DNA of 8,462 nucleotides from Clostridiales bacterium (lineage in GTDB: Bacteria; Bacillota; Clostridia; Oscillospirales; Butyricicoccaceae): contig DYCA01000006.1 of NCBI GenBank assembly GCA_019418305.1, forward strand, positions 1-8,462, in the 5' to 3' direction. Both the position numbers and the translations under genes were made by a program. Position 1 is the stretch's first letter. The number at the start of each line of letters is the position of its first letter. The notes below the pieces were generated by a model. That model was not told where the DNA came from and did not search any database. It was given only the letters and a program-made list of their open reading frames with translations. Positions 1 to 5,718 of this stretch are shown piece after piece.

Positions 1-1161
1 GAGGTCACCCGACTCAATCAGGATGGGCTGAACCAGACCATCTATGGTGAAATTCACGGTTGGACGGTTGGCGAACTCCGCAACTGGATGCTCTGCGAAA
101 CCACCACCGAGGCGGCAATTCGCCGGATTTCCAAGGGATTGACGGCAGAAATGGTCGCGGCGGTTACCAAGCTGATGAGCAATCTCGATCTGGTCTACGC
201 TGCGTCCAAAATCCGTGTTCCGGCGCGGTGCAACACCACAATCGGTCTGCGCGGCACGCTGTCCACCCGTCTCCAGCCGAATCACCCCACAGACAGTGTG
301 GAAGGGATTACGGCATCCGTGCTAGAGGGTCTGTCCTACGGTTGCGGCGACGCCGTTATCGGTCTGAACCCCGCCGGAGACACCGTCGATGGAACCGCGG
401 AGGTTTTGAAACGGTTTGACGATATCAAAAACCGACTGCACATCCCCACGCAAATCTGTGTGCTCAGTCATATCACGACACAGATTGAAGCCGTGCGGCG
501 CGGCGCACCATGCGACATGATCTTTCAGTCCATTGCGGGCAGCGAAAAAGGCAACCTCGCCTTTGGCTTCACCACCGAAAATATTTGGGAAGCCAAACAG
601 CTGCTCGAACGGCAGGGGACTGCCGCCGGTCCAAATCTGTTGTATTTCGAGACCGGCCAAGGCAGTGAGCTTTCCTCCGACGCGCATAACGGCGCCGATC
701 AACTCACTATGGAGGCACGCTGCTATGCCTATGCGCGCTGTTTCTCCCCCTTTATGGTCAACACTGTGGTCGGCTTCATCGGCCCGGAATATCTGTACGA
801 CAGCCGACAGGTGATTCGCGCAGGGCTGGAAGACCATTTCATGGGCAAGCTATCCGGCGTACCCATGGGCTGCGACTGCTGCTATACCAATCATATGATG
901 GCCGACCAGAACGACATTGAAAATCTTTCCCTTATGCTGGCTTCCGCCGGCGTCAACTACATTCTCGGCGTACCCGCCAGCGACGACATCATGCTGAACT
1001 ACCAGACCAACGCTTATCATGACGCGGCGGGCATTCGCGAAATTCTCGGTCTCCGGCCCATCCGGGAATTTGACTGCTGGCTGGAGGAAATGGGCATAAC
1101 GCAGAACGGACGCCTGACCGCCCGCGCAGGAGATCCCACTATTTTTGCTGACTTGCTATGA
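1..1161 (+). CDS. eutB: Ethanolamine ammonia-lyase large subunit EutB (5' end outside window)
   Basis: Catalytic large subunit of adenosylcobalamin-dependent ethanolamine ammonia-lyase, which converts ethanolamine to acetaldehyde and ammonia in the microcompartment lumen. The window opens in frame and holds 387 codons. Matching to the Salmonella/E. coli protein (about 453 residues, from memory) gives a constant offset of 70, so only about 70 N-terminal residues are missing. The known substrate-binding residues all fall in place at that offset: Arg and Gln of RLQPN (window residues 90 and 92, family R160/Q162), Asn of GLNP (123, N193), Glu of FETGQG (217, E287) and Asp of GCDCCYTN (292, D362). 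The C-terminus ends in the usual GRLTARAGDP stretch, so the gene looks intact and active. It is followed after 18 bases by eutC, the other subunit. An upstream eutA reactivase is likely but not visible. Confidence 0.97.
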   Translation, partial: EVTRLNQDGLNQTIYGEIHGWTVGELRNWMLCETTTEAAIRRISKGLTAEMVAAVTKLMSNLDLVYAASKIRVPARCNTTIGLRGTLSTRLQPNHPTDSVEGITASVLEGLSYGCGDAVIGLNPAGDTVDGTAEVLKRFDDIKNRLHIPTQICVLSHITTQIEAVRRGAPCDMIFQSIAGSEKGNLAFGFTTENIWEAKQLLERQGTAAGPNLLYFETGQGSELSSDAHNGADQLTMEARCYAYARCFSPFMVNTVVGFIGPEYLYDSRQVIRAGLEDHFMGKLSGVPMGCDCCYTNHMMADQNDIENLSLMLASAGVNYILGVPASDDIMLNYQTNAYHDAAGIREILGLRPIREFDCWLEEMGITQNGRLTARAGDPTIFADLL

Positions 1162-1164
1162 ATC

Positions 1165-1172
1165 AGGGAGGG
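1165..1172 (+). promoter_or_regulatory. Ribosome binding site of eutC, fixing a TTG start
   Basis: The purine run AGGGAGGG lies 7 bases before the TTG at 1180. The nearer ATG at 1173 touches the purine run and its frame stops after eight codons, so the TTG is the real start. This also restores the conserved N-terminal helix of EutC. Confidence 0.75.
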
Positions 1173-1179
1173 ATGAGCA

Positions 1180-2121
1180 TTGCTTTATACGGATATTGAA
1201 CGTGTCGTCGATCAGGTGATTCGCTCGCTGCAAGATCCACACGCCCCCGTTGTGCCGGAAAAATGGGCGGATCTGCCGCCCATCCAGTACGGCGGCGCCT
1301 GCAAGGCGCGCGCCGCTGCGAAAAACACCGCGCGGCAGCAGGACACTTCAAAGTGCCGCGCACAGCTCGGTTTACCACCTGAGGAGGAAAAAACCGCATC
1401 GCCCCCCTCACTGCAGGTGCAGGACCCTGCTTTTCTATCCCGCATGATGGTGCAAACGCCCGCGCGCATCGGCGTGGGACGTGCCGGCGCGCGGCTGCGC
1501 ACCGAAACCTTGATTCGGCTGCGCGCGGATCATGCCGCTGCACGCGACGCCGTCTGGAAGGACGTGGACGCTGCCGTGCTGGAGGAATTGAACCTCTTCT
1601 CCATTCAAACCCATTGCCAAAGTAAGGCGGAGTTCATCACGCGTCCCGATCTCGGGCGAGGCTTTACGGACGAAACACTCTCCCGCCTGCGGGAACACTG
1701 TGCCAAGGATGTGGACGTGCAGCTCATTGTCAGCGACGGCCTCTCCTCCACCGCCATTAATGCCAACGCCACGCGCATTCTGCCGATCGTGCTGGACGGG
1801 CTGAAAGCGCGAGGCCTGTCGGTAGGCACGCCGATTTTCGTGCGATACGGCCGCGTCGCGGCGCAGGACGTAATCGCCCAGACGCTTAACGCCGCCGTGG
1901 TCTGCTCGTTTATCGGAGAGCGTCCCGGTCTGGCGACCGCAGAAAGCATGAGCGCTTATATCAGCTATCACGCGCAGCCCGGCATGCCGGAGTCCCGCCG
2001 AACGGTGGTATCCAACATCCACAAAAACGGCATTCCAGCTATGGAAGCCGGTGCCTATCTTGTGGATCTCATTGCTCAAATTCTTGAACAGAAGGCCAGC
2101 GGCGTGGCCCTTGTCCGTTAA
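1180..2121 (+). CDS. eutC: Ethanolamine ammonia-lyase small subunit EutC
   Basis: Small subunit of ethanolamine ammonia-lyase; with EutB it forms the cobalamin-binding site. It has 313 residues against about 295 in E. coli. The C-terminal two thirds carry family hallmarks: GRAGARLRT (about 100-108), RPDLGRG (155-161), VSDGLSS (184-190), VRYGRV (221-226), GERPGLATAES (246-256), VSNIHKNG (277-284) and LEQKASG (302-308). Residues 1-18 form an amphipathic helix (IERVVDQVIRSL), the region reported in enteric EutC to target cargo to the shell. Residues 19-90 are a poorly conserved Pro/Ala/Lys-rich linker, somewhat longer than in E. coli, with cysteines at 41 and 59. The start is TTG, chosen from the strong binding site and the N-terminal helix. 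It lies 18 bases after eutB and 18 before eutL. Confidence 0.96.
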   Translation: MLYTDIERVVDQVIRSLQDPHAPVVPEKWADLPPIQYGGACKARAAAKNTARQQDTSKCRAQLGLPPEEEKTASPPSLQVQDPAFLSRMMVQTPARIGVGRAGARLRTETLIRLRADHAAARDAVWKDVDAAVLEELNLFSIQTHCQSKAEFITRPDLGRGFTDETLSRLREHCAKDVDVQLIVSDGLSSTAINANATRILPIVLDGLKARGLSVGTPIFVRYGRVAAQDVIAQTLNAAVVCSFIGERPGLATAESMSAYISYHAQPGMPESRRTVVSNIHKNGIPAMEAGAYLVDLIAQILEQKASGVALVR

Positions 2122-2123
2122 GA

Positions 2124-2131
2124 AGGGAGGT
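2124..2131 (+). promoter_or_regulatory. Ribosome binding site of eutL, fixing a TTG start
   Basis: AGGGAGGT is placed 8 bases before the TTG at 2140. No ATG lies at a suitable distance, and the resulting N-terminus is only one residue shorter than E. coli EutL. Confidence 0.75.
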
Positions 2132-2139
2132 GCATCTGC

Positions 2140-2796
2140 TTGATTCCTTCCCCGGTACCGGCACATGTTCTGAGCATGCGCATTCTCCCCAACGCCGATC
2201 CGGCACTGCTCGGACAGCTGACGCTGCGCGACGGCGATCGCAGCCTCGGTTTGCTGACGGCGGACTGCGACGACGTCGCCTATGCGGCGCTTGATGAGGC
2301 GACCAAAAAGGCCGATGTGCAGGTTGCCTATGCCCACAGTATGTACGCCGGTGCGTCCAACGCCAGTACGCGACTGGCGGGAGAATTTCTCGGCATTCTG
2401 TCCGGTCCCGATCCGGAACAGGTGCGCAGCGGTTTGCAGGCCGCCGCACACTACATCCGGAAGGAAGCGCACTTCTGCACCGCTTGCGAAGACGGCTCGG
2501 TCGTGTACTTTGCACACTGCATCTCCCGCACCGGCTCCTATCTCTCCCGGCAGGCCGGCGTCCCCGAGGGAACCGCCATGGCCTATCTAATTGCGCCGCC
2601 GCTTGAATCGGCAATCGGTCTGGATGCCGCACTCAAGGCATCCGCGACCACGCTGCGCGTGTTTTACGGTCCGCCGACCGAAACCAATTTCGGGGGCGGA
2701 CTGCTCACCGGTGAGCAGTCCGCCTGCCGCAGTGCCTGCGAAGCATTCGCGCAGGCAGTCTGCGATGTTGCACAACATCCCATTCTCGTCGAATAA
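2140..2796 (+). CDS. eutL: Microcompartment shell protein EutL (BMC-T)
   Basis: Shell protein with two fused, circularly permuted BMC domains; three chains form a pseudohexamer with a large gated central pore. The 218 residues match the usual length of about 219, so it is full length. Recognised stretches are RSLGLLTADCDDVAYAALDEATK (34-56), SMYAG (67-71), SRTGSYLS (129-136), MAYLIAPPLES (147-157), ETNFGGGLLTGEQSA (181-195) and the C-terminal HPI. The acidic pair D44-D45 and F112 correspond to residues described as the allosteric ethanolamine site in clostridial EutL, so substrate-controlled pore gating is plausible. It starts with TTG. The codons for GGLLTGEQSA contain a perfect 30-bp palindrome (separate entry). 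Confidence 0.96.
   Translation: MIPSPVPAHVLSMRILPNADPALLGQLTLRDGDRSLGLLTADCDDVAYAALDEATKKADVQVAYAHSMYAGASNASTRLAGEFLGILSGPDPEQVRSGLQAAAHYIRKEAHFCTACEDGSVVYFAHCISRTGSYLSRQAGVPEGTAMAYLIAPPLESAIGLDAALKASATTLRVFYGPPTETNFGGGLLTGEQSACRSACEAFAQAVCDVAQHPILVE
2695..2724. repeat. Perfect 30-bp palindrome inside eutL
   Basis: Positions 2695-2709 and 2710-2724 are exact reverse complements with no spacer; the left arm reads GGCGGACTGCTCACC. It lies in the coding region for EutL residues of the conserved LTGEQSA segment. Symmetry ends at 2694/2725, which would be only a G-T wobble. No T-run follows, so it is not a typical intrinsic terminator. Because of the symmetry, the complementary strand encodes the same short peptide here. 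Confidence 0.9.
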
Positions 2797-2797
2797 C

Positions 2798-2809
2798 AGG
2801 AAAGTGAGG
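2798..2809 (+). promoter_or_regulatory. Ribosome binding region of eutE
   Basis: Two overlapping purine-rich blocks, AGGAAAG (2798-2804) and GTGAGG (2804-2809), precede three in-frame candidate starts: TTG 2814, TTG 2820 and ATG 2826. The first block suits TTG 2814 (9-base spacer) and the second suits TTG 2820 (10-base spacer). ATG 2826 is rather far. The start is therefore uncertain by up to four codons. Confidence 0.5.
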
Positions 2810-2813
2810 CGTT

Positions 2814-4301
2814 TTGATTTTGGAAATGGATCGAGATCTGCAATCCATACAGGAGGTACGCAACCTCGTTGCGCGCGCCCGCACCGCTGCCGCGCAGCTT
2901 GCCACTTTCTCACAGGAGCAGCTGGACGCCATCTGCGCGGCCGTTGCTTCCGCCTGCGAAAAAGAGGCTGAGCGGCTTGCCCGCATGGCAGTGGAAGAAA
3001 CCGGCTTCGGGCGCTGGGAGGACAAGGTGCTCAAAAACCAGTTGGGCAGCACCATTGTCTGGAATCACATCAAAAACAAGCGCGTCGTCGGCATACTGCA
3101 TGACGACACCGCACGCAAAGTCATCGAAATCGGCGTGCCGATGGGCGTGGTCGCTGCGCTGATCCCTTCGACTAACCCCACCTCGACCACTATGTACAAA
3201 TGTCTGATTGCGCTCAAATCAGGCAACGCCATCGTCATCAGTCCGCATCCCGGCGCAAAGCGCTGCATCACGGAAACCTTCCGCATCATCGAACAGGCCG
3301 CACGCCAAGCCGGCGCGCCGGATGGCGCGGTGACCTGCGTTGAACTGACCACCATGGAGGCCACCAACACCTTGCTGACACACCGCGGGGTCAGCATCAT
3401 TCTCGCAACCGGTGGCGAAGCCATGGTGCGCGCGGCCTACTCCTCCGGCAATCCGGCGCTTGGCGTCGGCCCAGGCAACGGCCCGTCCTTTATCGAGAAA
3501 AGCGCAGACATTCCGCTCGCCGTACGACGCATCTTTGCCAGCAAGACCTTTGATAACGGCACCATCTGCGCCTCTGAACAATCCATCGTGGTGGAGCGCT
3601 GCTCGGAAGCCGCGGTGGTGGCCGCCTGCACCGAGCAGGGAGGCTACTTCCTCACCGACGAGGAAAGCCGCCGGCTGGCCGCCTTCATGCTGCGCGCCAA
3701 CGGCACCATGAATCCAAAAATCGTCGGACGCACCGCGCAGCAGATTGCCGCCATGGCGGACATCGCCATCCCCGAGGGCACGCGCGTCCTGCTTTCCCGC
3801 CAGACCGAGGTATCCCGTTCCAATCCGTACGCCCGCGAAAAGCTGTGTCCTGTGCTCGCCTTTTACGTCGCGGACGACTGGGAGTCGGCATGCGCACTCT
3901 CAATTTCCATTCTGCAGGTGGAGGGCAGCGGCCACACCATGACCATCCACTCCACCAATCAGCAGGTCATCCGCGAGTTCGCGCTGAAAAAGCCGGTGTC
4001 GCGTCTGCTGGTCAACACGCCGGGCGCACTGGGCGGCGTCGGGGCGACAACCGGACTCGCCCCTGCACTGACTCTTGGCTGCGGCGCGGTTGGCGGCAGC
4101 GCAACCTCGGACAATATCGGCCCGGAAAATCTCGTCAATATCCGCCGGGTCGCCTGGGGACTGCGCGAGTTGGAGGATCTGCGGCAGGATGCCCCAACAC
4201 CGGTCTCCTCTGCCGCACCGCAGAACGAGGCGCTGACCCCCGCCGATATTGAGGCAATTACCCGCGCGGTCATCGCCAGATTGACCGCCTCGCACGGATA
4301 A
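2814..4301 (+). CDS. eutE: CoA-acylating acetaldehyde dehydrogenase EutE
   Basis: Oxidises acetaldehyde with NAD+ and CoA to acetyl-CoA in the microcompartment lumen. The protein of 495 residues belongs to the aldehyde dehydrogenase superfamily (EutE/PduP type). Visible marks are SIQEVRNLV near the N-terminus, VEETGFG (about 60-67), IPSTNPTST (117-125) in the cofactor-binding domain, SPHPGAK (about 143-149), GVGPGNGP (217-224) and the catalytic cysteine C252 in TICASEQ. After the enzyme core a Pro/Ala-rich linker (about 459-473) leads to a final amphipathic helix (474-491, [15 protein letters not shown]) that looks like a C-terminal encapsulation peptide. The start is TTG 2814, with TTG 2820 or ATG 2826 as alternatives. 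It sits 17 bases after eutL and feeds acetyl-CoA to PduL downstream. A propionaldehyde dehydrogenase role is possible by family, but the eutBCL context favours acetaldehyde. Confidence 0.95.
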   Translation: MILEMDRDLQSIQEVRNLVARARTAAAQLATFSQEQLDAICAAVASACEKEAERLARMAVEETGFGRWEDKVLKNQLGSTIVWNHIKNKRVVGILHDDTARKVIEIGVPMGVVAALIPSTNPTSTTMYKCLIALKSGNAIVISPHPGAKRCITETFRIIEQAARQAGAPDGAVTCVELTTMEATNTLLTHRGVSIILATGGEAMVRAAYSSGNPALGVGPGNGPSFIEKSADIPLAVRRIFASKTFDNGTICASEQSIVVERCSEAAVVAACTEQGGYFLTDEESRRLAAFMLRANGTMNPKIVGRTAQQIAAMADIAIPEGTRVLLSRQTEVSRSNPYAREKLCPVLAFYVADDWESACALSISILQVEGSGHTMTIHSTNQQVIREFALKKPVSRLLVNTPGALGGVGATTGLAPALTLGCGAVGGSATSDNIGPENLVNIRRVAWGLRELEDLRQDAPTPVSSAAPQNEALTPADIEAITRAVIARLTASHG

Positions 4302-4329
4302 TCGACCGCATCAACAGGAGGTATGAAAA

Positions 4330-4614
4330 ATGGAAAACTTACAGGCTCTCGGCATGGTAGAAACCAAAGGTCTTGTCGGCTCCGTCGAAGCGGCGGACGC
4401 GATGGTCAAGGCGGCAAACGTGACGCTGATAGGCAAAGTACATGTCGGCGGCGGTCTGGTAACGGTGATGGTGCGCGGCGATGTCGGCGCGGTCAAAGCC
4501 GCGACCGATGCGGGTGCCGCGGCGGCGGAGCGCGTGGGCGAGCTGCTGTCCGTACACGTCATCCCGCGTCCTCACAGCGAGGTCGAAGGCATTCTCCCCA
4601 AAATCGAAGGATAA
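4330..4614 (+). CDS. eutM: Microcompartment hexameric shell protein, EutM type (copy 1)
   Basis: Single-domain BMC-H protein of 94 residues that forms hexagonal tiles of the shell facets with a small central pore. The whole length is one BMC domain: MVETKGLV (9-16), conserved edge lysine K27 in DAMVKAANV, pore loop VGGGL (39-43) with three glycines as in EutM rather than the serine of Pdu[18 protein letters not shown] (46-62) and the PRPHSEVE end. A perfect AGGAGG at 4316-4321 lies 8 bases before the ATG; another ATG at 4323 is too close and in a different frame. It lies 28 bases after eutE and 29 before its near-copy. Confidence 0.95.
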   Translation: MENLQALGMVETKGLVGSVEAADAMVKAANVTLIGKVHVGGGLVTVMVRGDVGAVKAATDAGAAAAERVGELLSVHVIPRPHSEVEGILPKIEG

Positions 4615-4643
4615 ACCAGCGAACAGAAAAAGGAGTAATCAAT

Positions 4644-4931
4644 ATGGCAAACTTACAGGCTCTCGGCATGATTGAAACACGCGGTCTAGTCCCCTCAATC
4701 GAGGCGGCTGACGCAATGGTCAAGGCGGCAAACGTAACGCTGATAGGCAAAGTACATGTCGGCGGTGGTCTGGTAACGGTAATGGTGCGAGGCGACGTCG
4801 GCGCGGTCAAGGCCGCCACCGACGCGGGTGCCGCAGCAGCGGAGCGCGTGGGCGAACTGCTGTCCGTGCACGTCATTCCGCGCCCGCATGGCGAGGTAGA
4901 GGGTATTCTTCCCACCATCGATCAGGCGTAA
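4644..4931 (+). CDS. eutM: Microcompartment hexameric shell protein, EutM type (copy 2)
   Basis: Second BMC-H facet protein, 95 residues, nearly the same as the preceding gene: same K27, same VGGGL pore loop, same [17 protein letters not shown] helix region, and a [17 protein letters not shown] end. The ATG at 4644 has AAGGAG 8 bases upstream. The reading frame is also open upstream across the first copy, but that part translates to unrelated, arginine-rich sequence and is not a gene. Identical pores suggest the two copies may co-assemble or differ mainly at their N- and C-terminal tails. Which copy corresponds to the eutM or eutK position of better-known operons cannot be told from sequence alone. 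Confidence 0.95.
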   Translation: MANLQALGMIETRGLVPSIEAADAMVKAANVTLIGKVHVGGGLVTVMVRGDVGAVKAATDAGAAAAERVGELLSVHVIPRPHGEVEGILPTIDQA

Positions 4932-4949
4932 CGCGATTTCCTGCATATA

Positions 4950-4955
4950 GGGAGG
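4950..4955 (+). promoter_or_regulatory. Ribosome binding site of eutT, fixing a GTG start
   Basis: GGGAGG lies 7 bases before the GTG at 4963. The ATG at 4961 overlaps this GTG but is followed at once by TGA, so GTG is the start. Confidence 0.7.
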
Positions 4956-4962
4956 ACTGGAT

Positions 4963-5718
4963 GTGAAAAAACGCAGCATTCTGACCGAGAGCGATCTGCG
5001 CACCGCACGTGCGCGGCACGCGATGGACGAAATCCATATCGCTCCCGACACCTTTGTCACCCCGCTTGCAAAAGAATATCTGCGTGAGCACGGCATCCGG
5101 CTGGTTCAGGACAAATACGCCCCCATGACCAAAACAACACAGCAGATTCCCAGCTTTATCGACCAGGCCACGGGCGCTGCGATCGCGCAAAAGGGAGAAT
5201 ACCTGACCCATCTGCACGGCCGCACGCTGGTGCCGAAGGACCATCCGCGTATTGTGCTGCGCGGTATGCTGGATACATTGCAGGCAAAGGTCCTGCTGTT
5301 GCAGGCCGAGGCCTGCGCCCCGCTTCTGCGGCGCGATCTGGGCGATATTCTGGAAGCCATCCGGCAGATACTGCGCGCCGAGGTCAAGGACTGCGCCCTG
5401 CCGGAAGTACCGCTGCTCGGCATGGACGAGCAGACGCTGCACCGCATGTCTCACGAAATAAAAGAAACATTCGGCTTCGACCATCCGATTCCCTCTGCCG
5501 AAATGGGACAAATCGCGCTGCAGCTCAATCTGCTGCGCACGGAAATCCGCGCAGTGGAACGCAGCGCAGTCACAGCCTTTCCGCCCGGCACCGCGCAAGA
5601 GCGGACCGATATCATCCGGCAGCTTAACCGGCTGAGCAGCGCCGCATATCTTTTATTCTGTCGAACGCTTGCCGGATATTACAAGGAGGATTGTCATGGA
5701 TCAGCAGCAACTGTGTGA
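4963..5718 (+). CDS. eutT: Ethanolamine-type corrinoid adenosyltransferase EutT
   Basis: Transfers the adenosyl group of ATP to reduced cobalamin, giving the adenosylcobalamin needed by EutBC. The 251 residues compare with about 267 in E. coli. The N-terminal module (ILTESDLR 6-13, then FVTPLAKEYLREHGIRLV 31-48) is typical of EutT. The catalytic part has LTHLHGRTLVPKDHPRI (81-97), a helical LRGMLDTLQAK (99-109), LGMDEQTLHRMSHE (152-165), LNLLRTEIR (188-196) and LNRLSS (221-226). The HX11CCX2C metal motif of enteric EutT is absent: the region before LTHL (about 60-80) contains no cysteine at all. This recalls the non-metal EutT class described in Listeria. The last 23 bases overlap pduL in another frame, and the pduL ribosome site lies inside this gene, so the two are probably translationally coupled. 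Confidence 0.92.
   Translation: MKKRSILTESDLRTARARHAMDEIHIAPDTFVTPLAKEYLREHGIRLVQDKYAPMTKTTQQIPSFIDQATGAAIAQKGEYLTHLHGRTLVPKDHPRIVLRGMLDTLQAKVLLLQAEACAPLLRRDLGDILEAIRQILRAEVKDCALPEVPLLGMDEQTLHRMSHEIKETFGFDHPIPSAEMGQIALQLNLLRTEIRAVERSAVTAFPPGTAQERTDIIRQLNRLSSAAYLLFCRTLAGYYKEDCHGSAATV
5683..5690 (+). promoter_or_regulatory. Ribosome binding site of pduL inside the eutT 3' end
   Basis: AAGGAGGA lies 5 bases before the ATG at 5696, within the last codons of eutT. An in-frame upstream TTG at 5669 would add nine residues, but it lacks such a site and would hide the N-terminal targeting helix. Confidence 0.75.

Larger units (their letters stand above)
4330..4931 (+). repeat. Tandem duplication of a BMC-H gene
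   Basis: Two adjacent paralogous genes (4330-4614 and 4644-4931) align end to end without internal gaps. Residues 20-82 are identical in both proteins, while 19 of those 63 codons differ at silent positions. Amino-acid changes are confined to the ends (residues 2, 10, 13, 17, 19, 83, 91, 93, 94 and an extra final Ala). Several blocks are identical in DNA, such as codons 32-40. Confidence 0.93.

Noticed and set aside
1173..1199. ATG at 1173 as the start of eutC.
   Set aside because: Its frame ends after eight codons at TGA and it touches the purine run; the TTG at 1180 gives the conserved EutC N-terminus.
1435..2517. A 360-codon open frame on the minus strand opposite eutC and eutL, and other long minus-strand frames such as 6160-7122.
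   Set aside because: They lie opposite well-supported genes, show no recognisable family motif, and are expected as shadows in high-GC coding DNA.
2695..2724. The eutL palindrome as a rho-independent terminator.
   Set aside because: It has no loop spacer, no following T-run, and lies well inside an intact gene followed by co-directional genes.
3310..3321. A 12-bp GC palindrome (CCGGCGCGCCGG) in eutE.
   Set aside because: Short and made only of G and C, so it is expected by chance in this base composition; no related copy was noticed nearby.
4302..4329. EutV-type dual-hairpin antiterminator or riboswitch in the short gaps of the operon.
   Set aside because: All gaps are about 31 bases or less and hold little beyond ribosome sites; no paired hairpins or T-runs were seen. 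Such elements, if present, would lie upstream of the window.
4323..4643. An open frame from ATG 4323 that runs out of frame through the first eutM copy and joins the second copy in frame.
   Set aside because: The ATG is only one base from the AGGAGG, the translation is arginine-rich with no BMC pattern, and the second copy has its own ribosome site and ATG at 4644. It is an overlap artefact of high G+C.
5669..5695. An in-frame TTG at 5669 as a longer start of pduL.
   Set aside because: It lacks a good ribosome site and would extend the overlap with eutT; the ATG at 5696 has AAGGAGGA at 5 bases and begins directly with the targeting helix.
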